Source of the DNA: Arthrobacter sp. M2012083
GTDB lineage: Bacteria > Actinomycetota > Actinomycetes > Actinomycetales > Micrococcaceae
Direction of reading: 5' to 3'
Assembly: GCF_000281065.1 (NCBI RefSeq)
Contig: NZ_AKKK01000029.1
Location: forward strand, 41,996-105,995
DNA: 64,000 bases
A model generated the notes under the pieces. The model searched no databases. It saw nothing but the letters and a program-made list of their open reading frames with translations, and had not been told where the DNA came from. Shown one piece after another: positions 47,722 through 56,772 of this stretch; position 1 is the stretch's first letter, and each line of letters starts with the position of its first letter. The translations under genes and the position numbers were made by a program.

Positions 47722-47749
47722 TTGCTCCGGGCATCTGGCACAATAGACA
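47722..47749 (+). promoter_or_regulatory. Candidate promoter of the rpsP operon
   Basis: TTGCTC (47722-47727) and TAGACA (47744-47749) with 16 bases between them. This leaves a leader of roughly 120 bases before rpsP GTG 47877, common for ribosomal-protein operons. Confidence 0.45.
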
Positions 47750-47876
47750 GGTACTCGATCGGTGCGGCCCCTCTCTCCGTGCTCGTATCTTGTCCTTCGA
47801 ACCGTCAAGTATGGCCCGCCCCACGGGTGCAAAACGTCGGGTTCACCTCGTTTCAGAAACAGGAGTGACCACAAAA

Positions 47877-48296
47877 GTGGCCGTAAAGATTCGCCTTAAG
47901 CGCTTCGGTAAGATGCGCGCACCGTACTACCGCATTGTCGTCATGGATGCCCGCGCCAAGCGCGATGGCCGTGCCATTGAAGAAATCGGCAAGTACCACC
48001 CCACCGAAGAGCCGTCATACATCGAGGTCGCTTCCGAGCGCGCCCAGTACTGGCTTTCCGTTGGTGCCCAGCCCACCGAGCAGGTTGCCGCGATCCTCAA
48101 GATCACCGGTGACTGGCAGAAGTTCAAGGGCCTGCCGGGCCAGGAAGGCACCCTGAAGACCAAAGCTCCGAAGGAAGCCTTCGTAGCACCGGAGAAGGGT
48201 TCCGTCATCATTCCGGAAGCCATCACCAAGAAGGCCAAGAAGGACGAAGCCGAAGCTCCGGCCGAGGCTGAAGCAGAGACCACCGAGGCTGAGTAA
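47877..48296 (+). CDS. rpsP: 30S ribosomal protein S16
   Basis: The 139-residue small-subunit protein starts at GTG 47877 ([22 protein letters not shown]), with AGGAG upstream at 47861-47865. The open frame back to 47790 is the untranslated leader. The C-terminus (after residue ~105) is an acidic Glu/Ala/Lys-rich extension, frequent in actinobacteria. It is followed one base later by khpA. Confidence 0.96.
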   Translation: MAVKIRLKRFGKMRAPYYRIVVMDARAKRDGRAIEEIGKYHPTEEPSYIEVASERAQYWLSVGAQPTEQVAAILKITGDWQKFKGLPGQEGTLKTKAPKEAFVAPEKGSVIIPEAITKKAKKDEAEAPAEAEAETTEAE

Positions 48297-48297
48297 G

Positions 48298-48540
48298 TTG
48301 CTGGCAGAAGCGCTCGAGCACTTGGTCCGTGGGATCGTTGACAGTCCTGAGGATGTCAAGGTCAGTGCCAAGAACAACCGCCGCGGGGAATCCCTCGAGG
48401 TGCGCGTTCACCAGGAAGACCTCGGACGGGTGATCGGCCGTCAGGGACGCACCGCACGCGCATTGCGCACTGTGGTTGCAGCCTTGGCTGGTGGCGAGCA
48501 GGTCAGGGTCGACGTTGTCGACACCGACCGTCGCCGGTAA
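48298..48540 (+). CDS. khpA: KH-domain RNA-binding protein KhpA
   Basis: An 80-residue single-KH-domain protein with VIGRQGRTARALR as the RNA-binding GxxG loop. With KhpB it acts as a global RNA chaperone, and in pneumococcus affects cell elongation. TTG 48298 is taken as start (LLAEALEHLVRGIVDSPEDV), one base after the rpsP stop. A hairpin between it and rimM may set relative expression. Confidence 0.9.
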   Translation: MLAEALEHLVRGIVDSPEDVKVSAKNNRRGESLEVRVHQEDLGRVIGRQGRTARALRTVVAALAGGEQVRVDVVDTDRRR

Positions 48541-48564
48541 CGCGCTCAGCACTATTTGTCTTAG

Positions 48565-48602
48565 ATCCGGCCCCTTCACCGAATATGGTGGAGGGGCCGG
48601 AT
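48565..48602 (+). terminator. Hairpin between khpA and rimM
   Basis: A 16-bp stem with one G-T pair joins 48565-48580 and 48587-48602 around GAATAT, followed by TGCTTTAT. It could partly stop transcription so that rpsP-khpA mRNA exceeds rimM-trmD mRNA. Confidence 0.6.
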
Positions 48603-48671
48603 TGCTTTATCCACATTTTCCTGTCCGTCGCCGCCCGGTGGTGCGGGCACTACAAGAATTCAGAGGAACCC

Positions 48672-49229
48672 ATGCAGCTCCAGGTGGCCCGGATCGGCAA
48701 ACCCCATGGCATCCGCGGCGAGGTTACGGTGCAGGTACTCACCGATGCCCCCGCCGAGCGCTTCGTCGCGGGAACGGAGTTCGTCGTAGAGCCCGCCTCC
48801 GCCGGACCTTTGACCATCCGCAGCGCCAGGTGGAACAAGGACATCCTCCTGCTTGGCTTCGAAGAAATCGCCGACCGTAATGCCGCCGAGGTCATCCGTG
48901 GAGCGAAGCTCTTCATCGAAACCGAGGAACTCGACGATGAAGATGATGACGAGGGCTGGTACGAGCACGAGCTCGTTGGTTTGGAGGCCCGGGTCGGCCA
49001 GCGAGTGGTAGGCAAGGTTGCCGCCCTCACCACACTGCCGGTCCAGGATCTGTTGACGGTCAAGGACGACGACGGCAAGGAAATCCTGGTTCCCTTCGTC
49101 GAGGAAATTGTTCCGGAGGTCAACGTCGAGGGTGGATACATCCTTATCACTCCGCCAACGGGGCTCTTCGAGATCAACGACGAGACCCCCAAGGAGCCCG
49201 CGGACGAGGCCGGGGATGATGCTGAATGA
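48672..49229 (+). CDS. rimM: Ribosome maturation factor RimM
   Basis: A 30S assembly factor that binds S19. The 185-residue protein begins [21 protein letters not shown] and has the PRC-barrel segment [17 protein letters not shown], ending with [24 protein letters not shown] 48672 has AGAGGAA upstream; the frame is open to 48585 but the extension lies in the khpA-rimM hairpin. It overlaps trmD by 4 bases (ATGA). Confidence 0.95.
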   Translation: MQLQVARIGKPHGIRGEVTVQVLTDAPAERFVAGTEFVVEPASAGPLTIRSARWNKDILLLGFEEIADRNAAEVIRGAKLFIETEELDDEDDDEGWYEHELVGLEARVGQRVVGKVAALTTLPVQDLLTVKDDDGKEILVPFVEEIVPEVNVEGGYILITPPTGLFEINDETPKEPADEAGDDAE

Positions 49230-50026
49230 GGATCGACGTCGTCAGCATTTTTCCTGAGTACCTCGCACCGCTGGAGCTCTCACTCATAGGCAAGGCCCGC
49301 CAGGACGGGTTGTTGGAGCTCAACGTCCTCGATCTGCGCACCTTCACCACGGACAAGCACCGGACCGTGGACGACACGCCATATGGTGGCGGCGCTGGAA
49401 TGGTCATGAAGCCGGAGCCATGGGCGCAGGCGCTCGAATCGGTTGCCGCCGCCCGCGAAGGCTCCAAGCCGGTGCTGATTGTCCCTTCGCCGGCGGGGGA
49501 GAAGTTCAACCAGGCCTTGGCTTATGAGCTAGCCGAAGAAGACCAGCTGGTCTTCGCCTGCGGGCGCTACGAAGGCATCGACGAACGCGTCATCGATTGG
49601 GCGCAGGAGCATTTCACGGTCCGGCCCGTAAGCCTCGGTGACTACGTCCTCAACGGCGGAGAAGTGGCCGTGTTGGCCATGGTCGAGGCCATTGGCCGCC
49701 TCCTTCCCGGTGTAGTTGGCAACCCCGAGTCCTTGGTAGAGGAATCCCACTCCGATGGCCTCCTGGAGTATCCCGTGTACACCAAGCCGTCGGCGTGGCG
49801 GGAACACGATGTCCCTCCGATCCTCCTCAGCGGTAACCACGGCAAGATTGCACAGTGGCGGCGCCACGAGCAGTTCCGCCGGACGGCTGAGCGCCGGCCT
49901 GATCTTATGGAGGGGTTCGACGCCGGTGTGTTGAGTCGCGCGGACCGCAAGGCCCTCGCGGACCTCGGGTACGACGTCGTTGACGGCCGCCTCCGTGCCA
50001 GGCCGGGCGGCAACGCCGAAAACTAG
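49226..50026 (+). CDS. trmD: tRNA (guanine(37)-N1)-methyltransferase
   Basis: Methylates G37 next to the anticodon to prevent frameshifting. The 266-residue SPOUT protein starts [16 protein letters not shown] and shows [30 protein letters not shown] (SAM knot), and [11 protein letters not shown]. It is coupled to rimM by an ATGA overlap. The rpsP-rimM-trmD-rplS order is conserved. Confidence 0.96.
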   Translation: MRIDVVSIFPEYLAPLELSLIGKARQDGLLELNVLDLRTFTTDKHRTVDDTPYGGGAGMVMKPEPWAQALESVAAAREGSKPVLIVPSPAGEKFNQALAYELAEEDQLVFACGRYEGIDERVIDWAQEHFTVRPVSLGDYVLNGGEVAVLAMVEAIGRLLPGVVGNPESLVEESHSDGLLEYPVYTKPSAWREHDVPPILLSGNHGKIAQWRRHEQFRRTAERRPDLMEGFDAGVLSRADRKALADLGYDVVDGRLRARPGGNAEN

Positions 50027-50290
50027 GTCCACTTCCCGCCGTCGAACGTTGCGGAAGCCGTGGCAGTTGGCCGGATGGTGACGACTATGGCAGAATTAAC
50101 CCTTGTGTCTGCTGGGCTGACACCTGCCACAGGGGGAGTTCAGCCAACAGTCGGACAACCCGGCGACGCCAATCAGTGGCGGAGCTGGACACTAAGAAAC
50201 TTCGGCGGAGATTTCCGGTTGCTTTCATGCCCGGGCTTGTCTGCCGTAACCCAAAGTGAATGACCTGTGGCGTTCACCAGGAGTGGATTA

Positions 50291-50644
50291 ATGCATATCC
50301 TCGATAGCGTAGATGCAGCCTCGCTGCGTAACGATGTTCCCGAGTTCCGCGCGGGTGACACCCTCAAGGTTCACGTCAACATCATCGAAGGCAAGAACTC
50401 CCGTGTCCAGGTATTCCAGGGCTTCGTCCTGGGCCGCCAGGGCGACGGCGTTCGCGAAACCTTCACCGTGCGCAAGGTTTCCTTCGGTGTCGGCGTAGAG
50501 CGTACCTTCCCGGTGCACTCCCCGATCATCGACAAGATCGAGGTCGTCACCAAGGGTGACGTCCGCCGCGCGAAGCTTTACTACATGCGTGCACTGCGCG
50601 GTAAGGCTGCGAAGATCAAGGAAAAGCGCGACTTCGCCAAGTAA
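50291..50644 (+). CDS. rplS: 50S ribosomal protein L19
   Basis: The 117-residue protein at the 30S-50S interface. It starts [27 protein letters not shown] and has the [10 protein letters not shown] and [18 protein letters not shown] motifs. ATG 50291 has CAGGAG eight bases upstream, so it is preferred over GTG 50267. A 264-base leader after trmD could hold its own promoter. Its transcript probably ends at the hairpin found inside lepB (50738-50775). Confidence 0.96.
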   Translation: MHILDSVDAASLRNDVPEFRAGDTLKVHVNIIEGKNSRVQVFQGFVLGRQGDGVRETFTVRKVSFGVGVERTFPVHSPIIDKIEVVTKGDVRRAKLYYMRALRGKAAKIKEKRDFAK

Positions 50645-50724
50645 GTCCTGCGACTTACGCAACGGGTCCAGGATTCGTGCCCGGTAGTTCCGGAGCAATC
50701 CGCAACGCAACAGGGATACGAGTC

Positions 50725-51402
50725 ATGGACACATCAGAACGCCAGCCCCGTAAACAGGGCTGGCGTTTTGTTTTACTGGCACTGGTGCTGGCCGTCGCGA
50801 TCAGCGGCTTGGTCCGATCCTTGTGGCTGGATGTCTACTACATTCCGTCCGAATCCATGGAGCCCCTCCTGGTTGAAGGGGACAGGATCCTGGTCTCGCG
50901 GACGGCGTTCAACTCCGAGCCGATTCAGCGCGGGGACGTTGTGGTCTTCGATGGCCGCGGTTCGTTCGCACCCTTGAGCAGCGGTCAGGGCCCGTTCGTT
51001 GACGCGGTGTCGGCCGCAAGCCAATGGTTCGGGCTGACCGGCAGTGACACGACATACGTCAAGCGGGTTGTGGGGGTCGGGGGCGACCACGTCAAGTGCT
51101 GTGACACCGCAGGCCTTCTCACGGTGAATGGTCAGATTCTTGAGGAACCATATCTTTATCCCGGGGATGAACCCAGCAAGCAGAAATTCGACGTCGTAGT
51201 TCCTGAGGGCCGTCTATGGCTCATGGGTGACCACCGTTCGCGTTCTGCCGACTCCCGTGGGTTATTGGGAGCGCCGGGTGGCGGCATGGTCCCGGTCGAT
51301 CGTGTTATCGGGCGACCGGTCCGGATTGTTTGGCCACTTGATAGATTTGCAGAGATGCCTCGCTCAGCGCAGGCCGAAACATCATCGAAGAACGGACAGT
51401 AA
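50725..51402 (+). CDS. lepB: Signal peptidase I (first copy)
   Basis: A membrane serine/lysine peptidase that removes Sec/Tat signal peptides. The 225-residue protein has an N-terminal helix (~14-32), the catalytic serine in [11 protein letters not shown], the lysine in YVKRVVGVGGD, and the MGDHRSRSADSR box. ATG 50725 is the first start after rplS. The codons for residues 5-15 double as a strong hairpin with a T-rich tail. The stop abuts the start of the second lepB (TAAATG). Confidence 0.9.
   Translation: MDTSERQPRKQGWRFVLLALVLAVAISGLVRSLWLDVYYIPSESMEPLLVEGDRILVSRTAFNSEPIQRGDVVVFDGRGSFAPLSSGQGPFVDAVSAASQWFGLTGSDTTYVKRVVGVGGDHVKCCDTAGLLTVNGQILEEPYLYPGDEPSKQKFDVVVPEGRLWLMGDHRSRSADSRGLLGAPGGGMVPVDRVIGRPVRIVWPLDRFAEMPRSAQAETSSKNGQ
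50738..50775 (+). terminator. Terminator-like hairpin inside lepB codons 5-17
   Basis: AACGCCAGCCC (50738-50748) pairs perfectly with GGGCTGGCGTT (50757-50767) and is followed by TTGTTTTA. This looks like a complete intrinsic terminator, 90 bases after rplS, but lies within the lepB reading frame. It may end most rplS transcripts and make lepB expression depend on read-through or ribosome occupancy. Confidence 0.7.
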
Positions 51403-52272
51403 ATGCCGGACAAAGCTCCTGAGAATCCCGAGCGGTACGACGACGACGCCCGGCTCTCGGATGGAACGGCAAGTGCCGCCGGTGTGGCTGAGCCGCGCCA
51501 GGGTGGCGGCGTCACATCGGGCTCGCGCGATGCCGTGGACGAGCCCCGTTCCCGCGATTCTGAAGGCGGCTCCCACGCTGCAGAGAAGCCGCGCAAAAAC
51601 CCGGTGCTCGTGTGGGCCAAGGAGATTGTCACTGTGGTGGCGATTGCGCTGGTGCTGTCCTTCCTTCTCAAGACTTTCCTGTTCAGGGCGTTTTACATTC
51701 CTTCCGAGTCCATGGAAAGCACTTTGGACGTCAACGATCGCATCTTCATCAATCTTTTGGTTCCTGGGCCATTCGATCTTGAGCGCGGTGACGTCGTGGT
51801 CTTCAAGGATGCTCAGGCTTGGTTGCCGCCAGTGGCCAAGAAGCCGGCCGGACCCATGGACTGGGTGGGAGACGGTCTGGAGTTCGTAGGTTTGGCTCCT
51901 GATGACAATGAGCAACACCTGGTTAAGCGCATCATCGGACTTCCGGGGGACAGGGTCTCCTGTTGTGATGCAGAGGGCCGTCTTTCGATCAACGGGGTTC
52001 CAGTCAACGAGACGTACATCAACCCGGCAGAAGTGCCTTCGCCCACGACGTTCGACATCGTTGTTCCGGAAGGAAAGGTCTGGGTGATGGGCGATAACCG
52101 AAACCACTCAGAGGACTCCCGGGCGCACCAGGAAGTCAATGGTGGTTTCATTAACATTGAGGACGTTGAAGGCAAGGCCACCGTCATCGCTTGGCCGATC
52201 AACCGCTGGACCATCCTCGATAACTATCAGGACGTTTTCCGTGACGTCCCTGAAGGCACCTCGTCAAAGTAA
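51403..52272 (+). CDS. lepB: Signal peptidase I (second copy)
   Basis: A 289-residue paralogue directly after the first. A long disordered acidic N-terminus (1-65) precedes one membrane helix ([20 protein letters not shown]). The catalytic serine is in [10 protein letters not shown] and the lysine in [24 protein letters not shown] is the conserved Box E. It keeps more canonical features than the first copy. ATG 51403 follows the previous stop with no gap, so translation should be coupled. rnhB follows 17 bases later. Confidence 0.93.
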   Translation: MPDKAPENPERYDDDARLSDGTASAAGVAEPRQGGGVTSGSRDAVDEPRSRDSEGGSHAAEKPRKNPVLVWAKEIVTVVAIALVLSFLLKTFLFRAFYIPSESMESTLDVNDRIFINLLVPGPFDLERGDVVVFKDAQAWLPPVAKKPAGPMDWVGDGLEFVGLAPDDNEQHLVKRIIGLPGDRVSCCDAEGRLSINGVPVNETYINPAEVPSPTTFDIVVPEGKVWVMGDNRNHSEDSRAHQEVNGGFINIEDVEGKATVIAWPINRWTILDNYQDVFRDVPEGTSSK

Positions 52273-52289
52273 GGCATCCCGGCAAAGTA

Positions 52290-53060
52290 ATGGCAACCAC
52301 GGCTACCGGCTCGAAGGGCAAGGCGAAGGTCAAGGCCGCCTCCAAGACGACGGCGAAATCCACCACCAAAGCCAAGAACGCAGTGGGTTTCCCTACCCTT
52401 GACGTCGAACGATCCTTCTTGTCCTCCGGAGTGCGCTTATTGGCCGGCGTGGATGAGGTTGGGCGGGGAGCCTTGGCTGGTCCCGTGAGTGTGGGCATTG
52501 CCGTGGTCAACCTCGAAAGCCACGGCTTGTTGGCAGACGTCCGGGACAGCAAACTGCTCAAACCTGAGGATCGCGACAGGCTGGAACCACTGGTTCGGGA
52601 GTGGGCCGTGGCCTCCGCCGTTGGTCACGCATCGTCCCGGGAGATTGACCAGGTCGGCATCATCGCGGCGCTCCGTTTGGCAGGAACCCGTGCCTGGTTC
52701 GAGATCCTGGCTGGTGGCGTTACGCCGGATGCTGTGCTGCTTGATGGCAGCCATAACTGGTTGTCGCCCGAGGTTCAGGCCTCTCTCTTCGAAACACCCG
52801 ACTCAGGACCTTGGTGCGAAGCGCCTGTCCATACCAGGGTGAAGGCCGACATGAGTTGCCTCAGCGTTGCAGCGGCCAGTGTTCTGGCCAAAGTCGCCCG
52901 GGACCGCATCATGGTGGATCTGCACTCGGAAATTCCTGCCTACGGCTGGAACGAGAACAAGGGCTACGCCACCTCTGCCCACCGGGACGTGATCCGGCTG
53001 CACGGCCCAAGCGCGCACCACCGGACAAGCTGGAACCTCACTGGGCCGGAGCTCCCCTGA
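52290..53060 (+). CDS. rnhB: Ribonuclease HII
   Basis: Removes RNA from DNA hybrids and ribonucleotides from DNA. The 256-residue protein has a basic, Thr/Lys-rich N-terminal extension of about 35 residues ([15 protein letters not shown]), then [15 protein letters not shown] with the catalytic acidic pair and [18 protein letters not shown] is near the end. GTG 52383 would remove the extension, but ATG 52290 sits well within the operon. The cluster rplS-lepB-rnhB is typical. Confidence 0.93.
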   Translation: MATTATGSKGKAKVKAASKTTAKSTTKAKNAVGFPTLDVERSFLSSGVRLLAGVDEVGRGALAGPVSVGIAVVNLESHGLLADVRDSKLLKPEDRDRLEPLVREWAVASAVGHASSREIDQVGIIAALRLAGTRAWFEILAGGVTPDAVLLDGSHNWLSPEVQASLFETPDSGPWCEAPVHTRVKADMSCLSVAAASVLAKVARDRIMVDLHSEIPAYGWNENKGYATSAHRDVIRLHGPSAHHRTSWNLTGPELP

Positions 53061-53128
53061 CGTTGTCCTGAGCGGTGCTGCCGGCTCCCATGGCGCGGGC
53101 CGCCCGGCTGATAGTGCAAGATGGAACT

Positions 53129-53473
53129 ATGAGCGCCGAGGACCTTGAGAACTATGAAACCGACATGGAGCTTCAGCTCTACCGCGAGTACCGGGATGTT
53201 GTCGGTCTGTTCAGTTATGTAGTGGAAACCGAGCGGCGGTTCTACTTGGCTAACCACGTGGACCTGCAGGCGCGCAGCGCGGACGGTGAAGTCTATTTTG
53301 ACTTGACACTGCAGGATGCCTGGGTTTGGGACGTTTACCGCTCGGCCCGCTTCGTGAAGAACGTCCGGGTGATCACCTTCAAGGACGTCAACGTAGAAGA
53401 GTTGCCGCGAAACGAGGAGCTGGCCCTGCCGAAGGATGGCGGACTCGGGGATTTGGGAGATCTCGGCAACTAG
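53129..53473 (+). CDS. DUF2469 family protein
   Basis: A 114-residue acidic protein starting MSAEDLENYETDMELQLYREYRD and carrying FSYVVETERRFYLAN, the conserved core of the actinobacterial DUF2469 family. The function is unknown. It almost always follows rnhB, as here. ATG 53129 has ATGGAA just upstream; the frame is open to 53075 but the extension is not conserved. No membrane segment. Confidence 0.9.
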   Translation: MSAEDLENYETDMELQLYREYRDVVGLFSYVVETERRFYLANHVDLQARSADGEVYFDLTLQDAWVWDVYRSARFVKNVRVITFKDVNVEELPRNEELALPKDGGLGDLGDLGN

Positions 53474-53596
53474 CGCCTGCCTCTGGCGGGAGTAGTCCTC
53501 CACAGAACCCATTTGGCCACGTTTACCCACATAGCTTCATAGGCCCCTGCCGCCGCCCTCCGCCAGCCTGAAAGCTGGTGAGCGGAGGTGGTGGTC

Positions 53597-53953
53597 ATGA
53601 GACCCAAAGACCTGCTTGGCCGAAACGGTGAAGCGCTGGCGGCCGATTTTCTGGAAAACCAGGGAATGCGGATCGTCGATCGCAATTGGCGGTGTCCGGA
53701 CGGCGAGATAGACATCGTGGCAATCGAGGGTGACACCCTGGTTATTGCCGAAGTGAAAACCCGCAGGAGCCTGGCTTACGGGCATCCTTTTGAGGCGGTG
53801 GACGCGGCCAAGCTGGCCCGTCTCCATCGGCTCTCCACGGCATGGTGCCGGGAGCACGAGCTCCCTGCCCCCAGGAGGCGCGTTGATGTCGTCTCCGTGA
53901 TTGATAGCGGCGTCGGCGAGCCGCAGCTGGAGCATCTGCGGGGTGTTGGCTGA
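53597..53953 (+). CDS. yraN: YraN/UPF0102 family protein
   Basis: A 118-residue protein with a predicted Holliday-junction-resolvase-like nuclease fold. GRNGEALAADFLENQGMRI is the family N-terminus, and DGEIDIVAIEGDTLVIAEVKTR holds the putative D-ExK nuclease residues. ATG 53597 is preferred: GGAGG lies eight bases upstream. The stop shares one base with comM. Its neighbours ComM and DprA make a role in handling incoming or recombining DNA plausible. Confidence 0.92.
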   Translation: MRPKDLLGRNGEALAADFLENQGMRIVDRNWRCPDGEIDIVAIEGDTLVIAEVKTRRSLAYGHPFEAVDAAKLARLHRLSTAWCREHELPAPRRRVDVVSVIDSGVGEPQLEHLRGVG

Positions 53954-55494
53954 TGGGCGTCGGGCGAAGCTACTGCGTTGCCCTGGTAGGGCTTAACGGC
54001 TACATCGTGGAGGTTGAGGCGGACATCGGCCAAACTCTCCCGAACTTCGTGATCCTGGGGCTCCCTGACGCTTCCTTGAATGAGGCGAAGGAACGCATTC
54101 GATCTGCGGCGCAGAATTCGGGGATTCCCCTGAGCAGGCGAAAGATCACGGCCAACCTGATTCCGGCATCCCTCCCCAAGAGGGGCTCTGGATTCGATCT
54201 CGCCATCACCATGGCTGTACTCCGCGCCGCCAACGACATCCGTGAAATTGGTGGGACCGTCTTCATCGCGGAGCTCGGCCTGGATGGCAGATTGAGGCCG
54301 GTACGGGGCATACTTCCGGCCGTGATGGCCGCTGTCCAGGCTGGCTATCCGGATATTGTGGTGGCCGACGCCAACGCCGTGGAGGCCGCCCTGGTGCCCG
54401 GCGCGAAGGTTCGCGGATACAAAACGCTCGCTCGGCTTGCCTTCGACTTTGGCGCCGATCCTAAGGACCTGGCCCTCGATTACAACCCCTTGGACGCCGA
54501 GGTTCCTGACGAGGACGAGGACGTGCCGACCACGGTGCCGGACCTATGTGATGTATCGGGGCAGGGCGAGGCGCGACGTGCCTTGGAGGTAGCTGCCGCC
54601 GGGGGTCACCACATGCTGCTGACCGGGCCCCCGGGGGCCGGCAAGACCATGCTGGCTGAGCGTTTGCCGGGCTTGCTCCCGGATTTAGCCGATACAGCAG
54701 CAATGGAAGTTACGGCCATCCGATCGTTGGCCGCTGTCCAGTCGTCTACGGTGCGGCTCGTGCGCAGGCCGCCCTTCGAAAATCCCCACCACAGTGCCAC
54801 TGCCGCCGCCATCATCGGTGGAGGCTCAGGGCTTCCGCGGCCCGGGGCGGCGTCGCGTGCACATCGCGGCGTGTTGTTCCTGGACGAAGCTCCGGAGTAT
54901 GAGCGCCGGGTACTGGATGCCCTTCGTCAACCGTTGGAGAGCGGAGAGCTGGTCATACACCGCTCAGCGGGAACCGCAGCATATCCGGCAAGGTTTCAGC
55001 TCATCCTCGCCGCAAACCCCTGCCCATGCGGAAAAGCATCCGGCAAAGGCATGGACTGCACTTGCACGGCCATGATGCGGCGTAGGTATCTCGGACGAAT
55101 CTCAGGACCGCTGTTGGACCGCGTGGATATTCAATTGCAGGTTGAGCGGGTGTCCTTGGCCGACTTCGGCCATGCGGGAGAAGAAGAAGATACCCACATT
55201 GTTGCGGGACGTGTGCTGGCGGCCAGGAAACGCCAACTCGAGCGTCTACTGGCCATGGGGCTTGAAACGAATTCCCAAGTGCCGGGGCGAACCTTGCGGG
55301 GGGAATTGCGGCTGCCTCCCGGGACCACCCGGATTCTGGACACTGCGCTGGAACGGGGCACCCTCACTGCCCGCGGCTACGACCGCGTCCTCCGGCTGGC
55401 ATGGACGCTGGCAGATCTCGCACACAGCGATGCGCCGGACGTGGATCACATAGGCCAGGCACTGGGCCTGCGCCAAGCTGCAGCCGCGACATGA
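53953..55494 (+). CDS. comM: ComM/YifB family Mg-chelatase-like ATPase
   Basis: A 513-residue AAA+ protein. The N-terminal Lon-type domain contains NLIPASLPKRGSGFDLAIT. Walker A is LTGPPGAGKTMLAERL (near residues 217-232), Walker B is VLFLDEAPEYE, and a cysteine-rich insert NPCPCG...CTC and DRVDIQ follow. In Vibrio, ComM promotes branch migration during natural transformation. The start ATG 53953 overlaps the yraN stop by one base; the end overlaps dprA by 4. The cluster suggests competence-type DNA processing. Confidence 0.94.
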   Translation: MGVGRSYCVALVGLNGYIVEVEADIGQTLPNFVILGLPDASLNEAKERIRSAAQNSGIPLSRRKITANLIPASLPKRGSGFDLAITMAVLRAANDIREIGGTVFIAELGLDGRLRPVRGILPAVMAAVQAGYPDIVVADANAVEAALVPGAKVRGYKTLARLAFDFGADPKDLALDYNPLDAEVPDEDEDVPTTVPDLCDVSGQGEARRALEVAAAGGHHMLLTGPPGAGKTMLAERLPGLLPDLADTAAMEVTAIRSLAAVQSSTVRLVRRPPFENPHHSATAAAIIGGGSGLPRPGAASRAHRGVLFLDEAPEYERRVLDALRQPLESGELVIHRSAGTAAYPARFQLILAANPCPCGKASGKGMDCTCTAMMRRRYLGRISGPLLDRVDIQLQVERVSLADFGHAGEEEDTHIVAGRVLAARKRQLERLLAMGLETNSQVPGRTLRGELRLPPGTTRILDTALERGTLTARGYDRVLRLAWTLADLAHSDAPDVDHIGQALGLRQAAAAT

Positions 55495-56720
55495 CAAGCA
55501 CCGATACGAAGGGAGTCACCGCAGTGGCCGACTTGGGAAAGCAACAGAAGGAACGCATAGCCAGGGCAGCATTGGCCCGGCTCATGGAACCTCAGGATTC
55601 CGTAGGACTCGCACTGGTGAGGGCAGTAGGCGCCCTGGACGCCTTGGGTGTTGCAAGCGGCGAGTTGAAAACAGGCCCAAACCTGGAACAGGAGATCTCG
55701 TCCTTGCTTGTTGAAGGAGGAGGAGCGTCGTCGTGGGCGGGGCTGCCGGCAAGCCTTCGTCGATGGGCGCCGCGCGTCGCCGACCTTGCGCCGGACCGCG
55801 ACTTGGAGACCATGCGCCGAATGGGTGGGAGATTGATCATCCCCGGTGATGACTTATGGCCCGAGCAGTTGGAAGACCTGGGTCTCCAGGAGCCGCTTTG
55901 TTTATGGTGGCGGGGAAAGGAGCAGCAGTTGCCCTCTGCTCGCCAAACCATCGCACTCGTGGGTTCCAGGGACAGCACAAACTACGGAGCATCTGCAACG
56001 GGAGATCTCGCTTACGGTTTGGCGCAGCGGGGATATACCGTGGTCTCCGGTGGAGCCTATGGCATCGACGCCCACGCACATCGCGGAGCCTTGAGCGGCG
56101 GAGTCGCCGGCGTGCCCACCATCGCCGTCATGGCAGGAGGCGTGGACCGTTTCTACCCGTCGGGTAACGAGGACCTTCTTCGCGCAGTGTCCATGCAAGG
56201 CGCTGTCATCTCCGAGGTGCCACCTGGATCCGCCCCCACCCGTTACAGGTTCCTTCAACGGAACCGGATCATTGCCGCCTTGGCATCAGTGACGGTGGTG
56301 GTGGAGGCGCGCTGGAGATCGGGCGCCCTGAACACAGCTCACCATGCTGAATCCATTGGAAGGGTTGTTGCTGCTGTCCCGGGTTCCATCCATAGTGCCA
56401 ACTCGGCAGGCTGTCACCGCCTACTCCGGGATGGAGGAGCAGTCTGTGTCACCGACGTTGGCGAAATTGCCGAACTTGCCGGCGCCATAGGAGAAGTAAC
56501 GAGCGAGGAAAAGGACTCGGGGGCGGTGCACGATGGCCTGTCTTTGGAGGATCTCATTCTTCTGGACGCACTGCCTCTCCGGTCCACCAGCTCGGTGGAG
56601 AAGCTGACTATGGTGGCAGGACTGAGCGCTGATTCCGTGCGGGCCGGCCTGGGTCGGCTGGGGGTGCTGGGATTGGCTAGTTCCGAACGCGGTGCCTGGA
56701 AGCGAACCAAAACTTCTTAG
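55491..56720 (+). CDS. dprA: DNA-processing protein DprA
   Basis: Binds incoming single-stranded DNA and loads RecA during transformation. The 409-residue protein has a Rossmann-like core with VGSRDSTNYGASATG, VSGGAYGIDAHAHRGAL, and PPGSAPTRYRFLQRNRIIAAL, and a C-terminal winged-helix (DALPLRSTSSVEKL...). The start ATG 55491 overlaps the comM stop. An N-terminal extension (~residues 1-90) is longer than in E. coli-type DprA and lies upstream of the core. It precedes xerC. Confidence 0.94.
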   Translation: MTSTDTKGVTAVADLGKQQKERIARAALARLMEPQDSVGLALVRAVGALDALGVASGELKTGPNLEQEISSLLVEGGGASSWAGLPASLRRWAPRVADLAPDRDLETMRRMGGRLIIPGDDLWPEQLEDLGLQEPLCLWWRGKEQQLPSARQTIALVGSRDSTNYGASATGDLAYGLAQRGYTVVSGGAYGIDAHAHRGALSGGVAGVPTIAVMAGGVDRFYPSGNEDLLRAVSMQGAVISEVPPGSAPTRYRFLQRNRIIAALASVTVVVEARWRSGALNTAHHAESIGRVVAAVPGSIHSANSAGCHRLLRDGGAVCVTDVGEIAELAGAIGEVTSEEKDSGAVHDGLSLEDLILLDALPLRSTSSVEKLTMVAGLSADSVRAGLGRLGVLGLASSERGAWKRTKTS

Positions 56721-56772
56721 CCCAATAACAGAAGCATGTTGGTACACCTTGTTTGCACTGGTGGCTGGCACA

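Noticed and set aside
50060..50263. 67-codon ORF in the trmD-rplS gap
   Set aside because: Low-complexity Thr/Gly peptide, no family and no clear ribosome-binding site; more likely the rplS leader.
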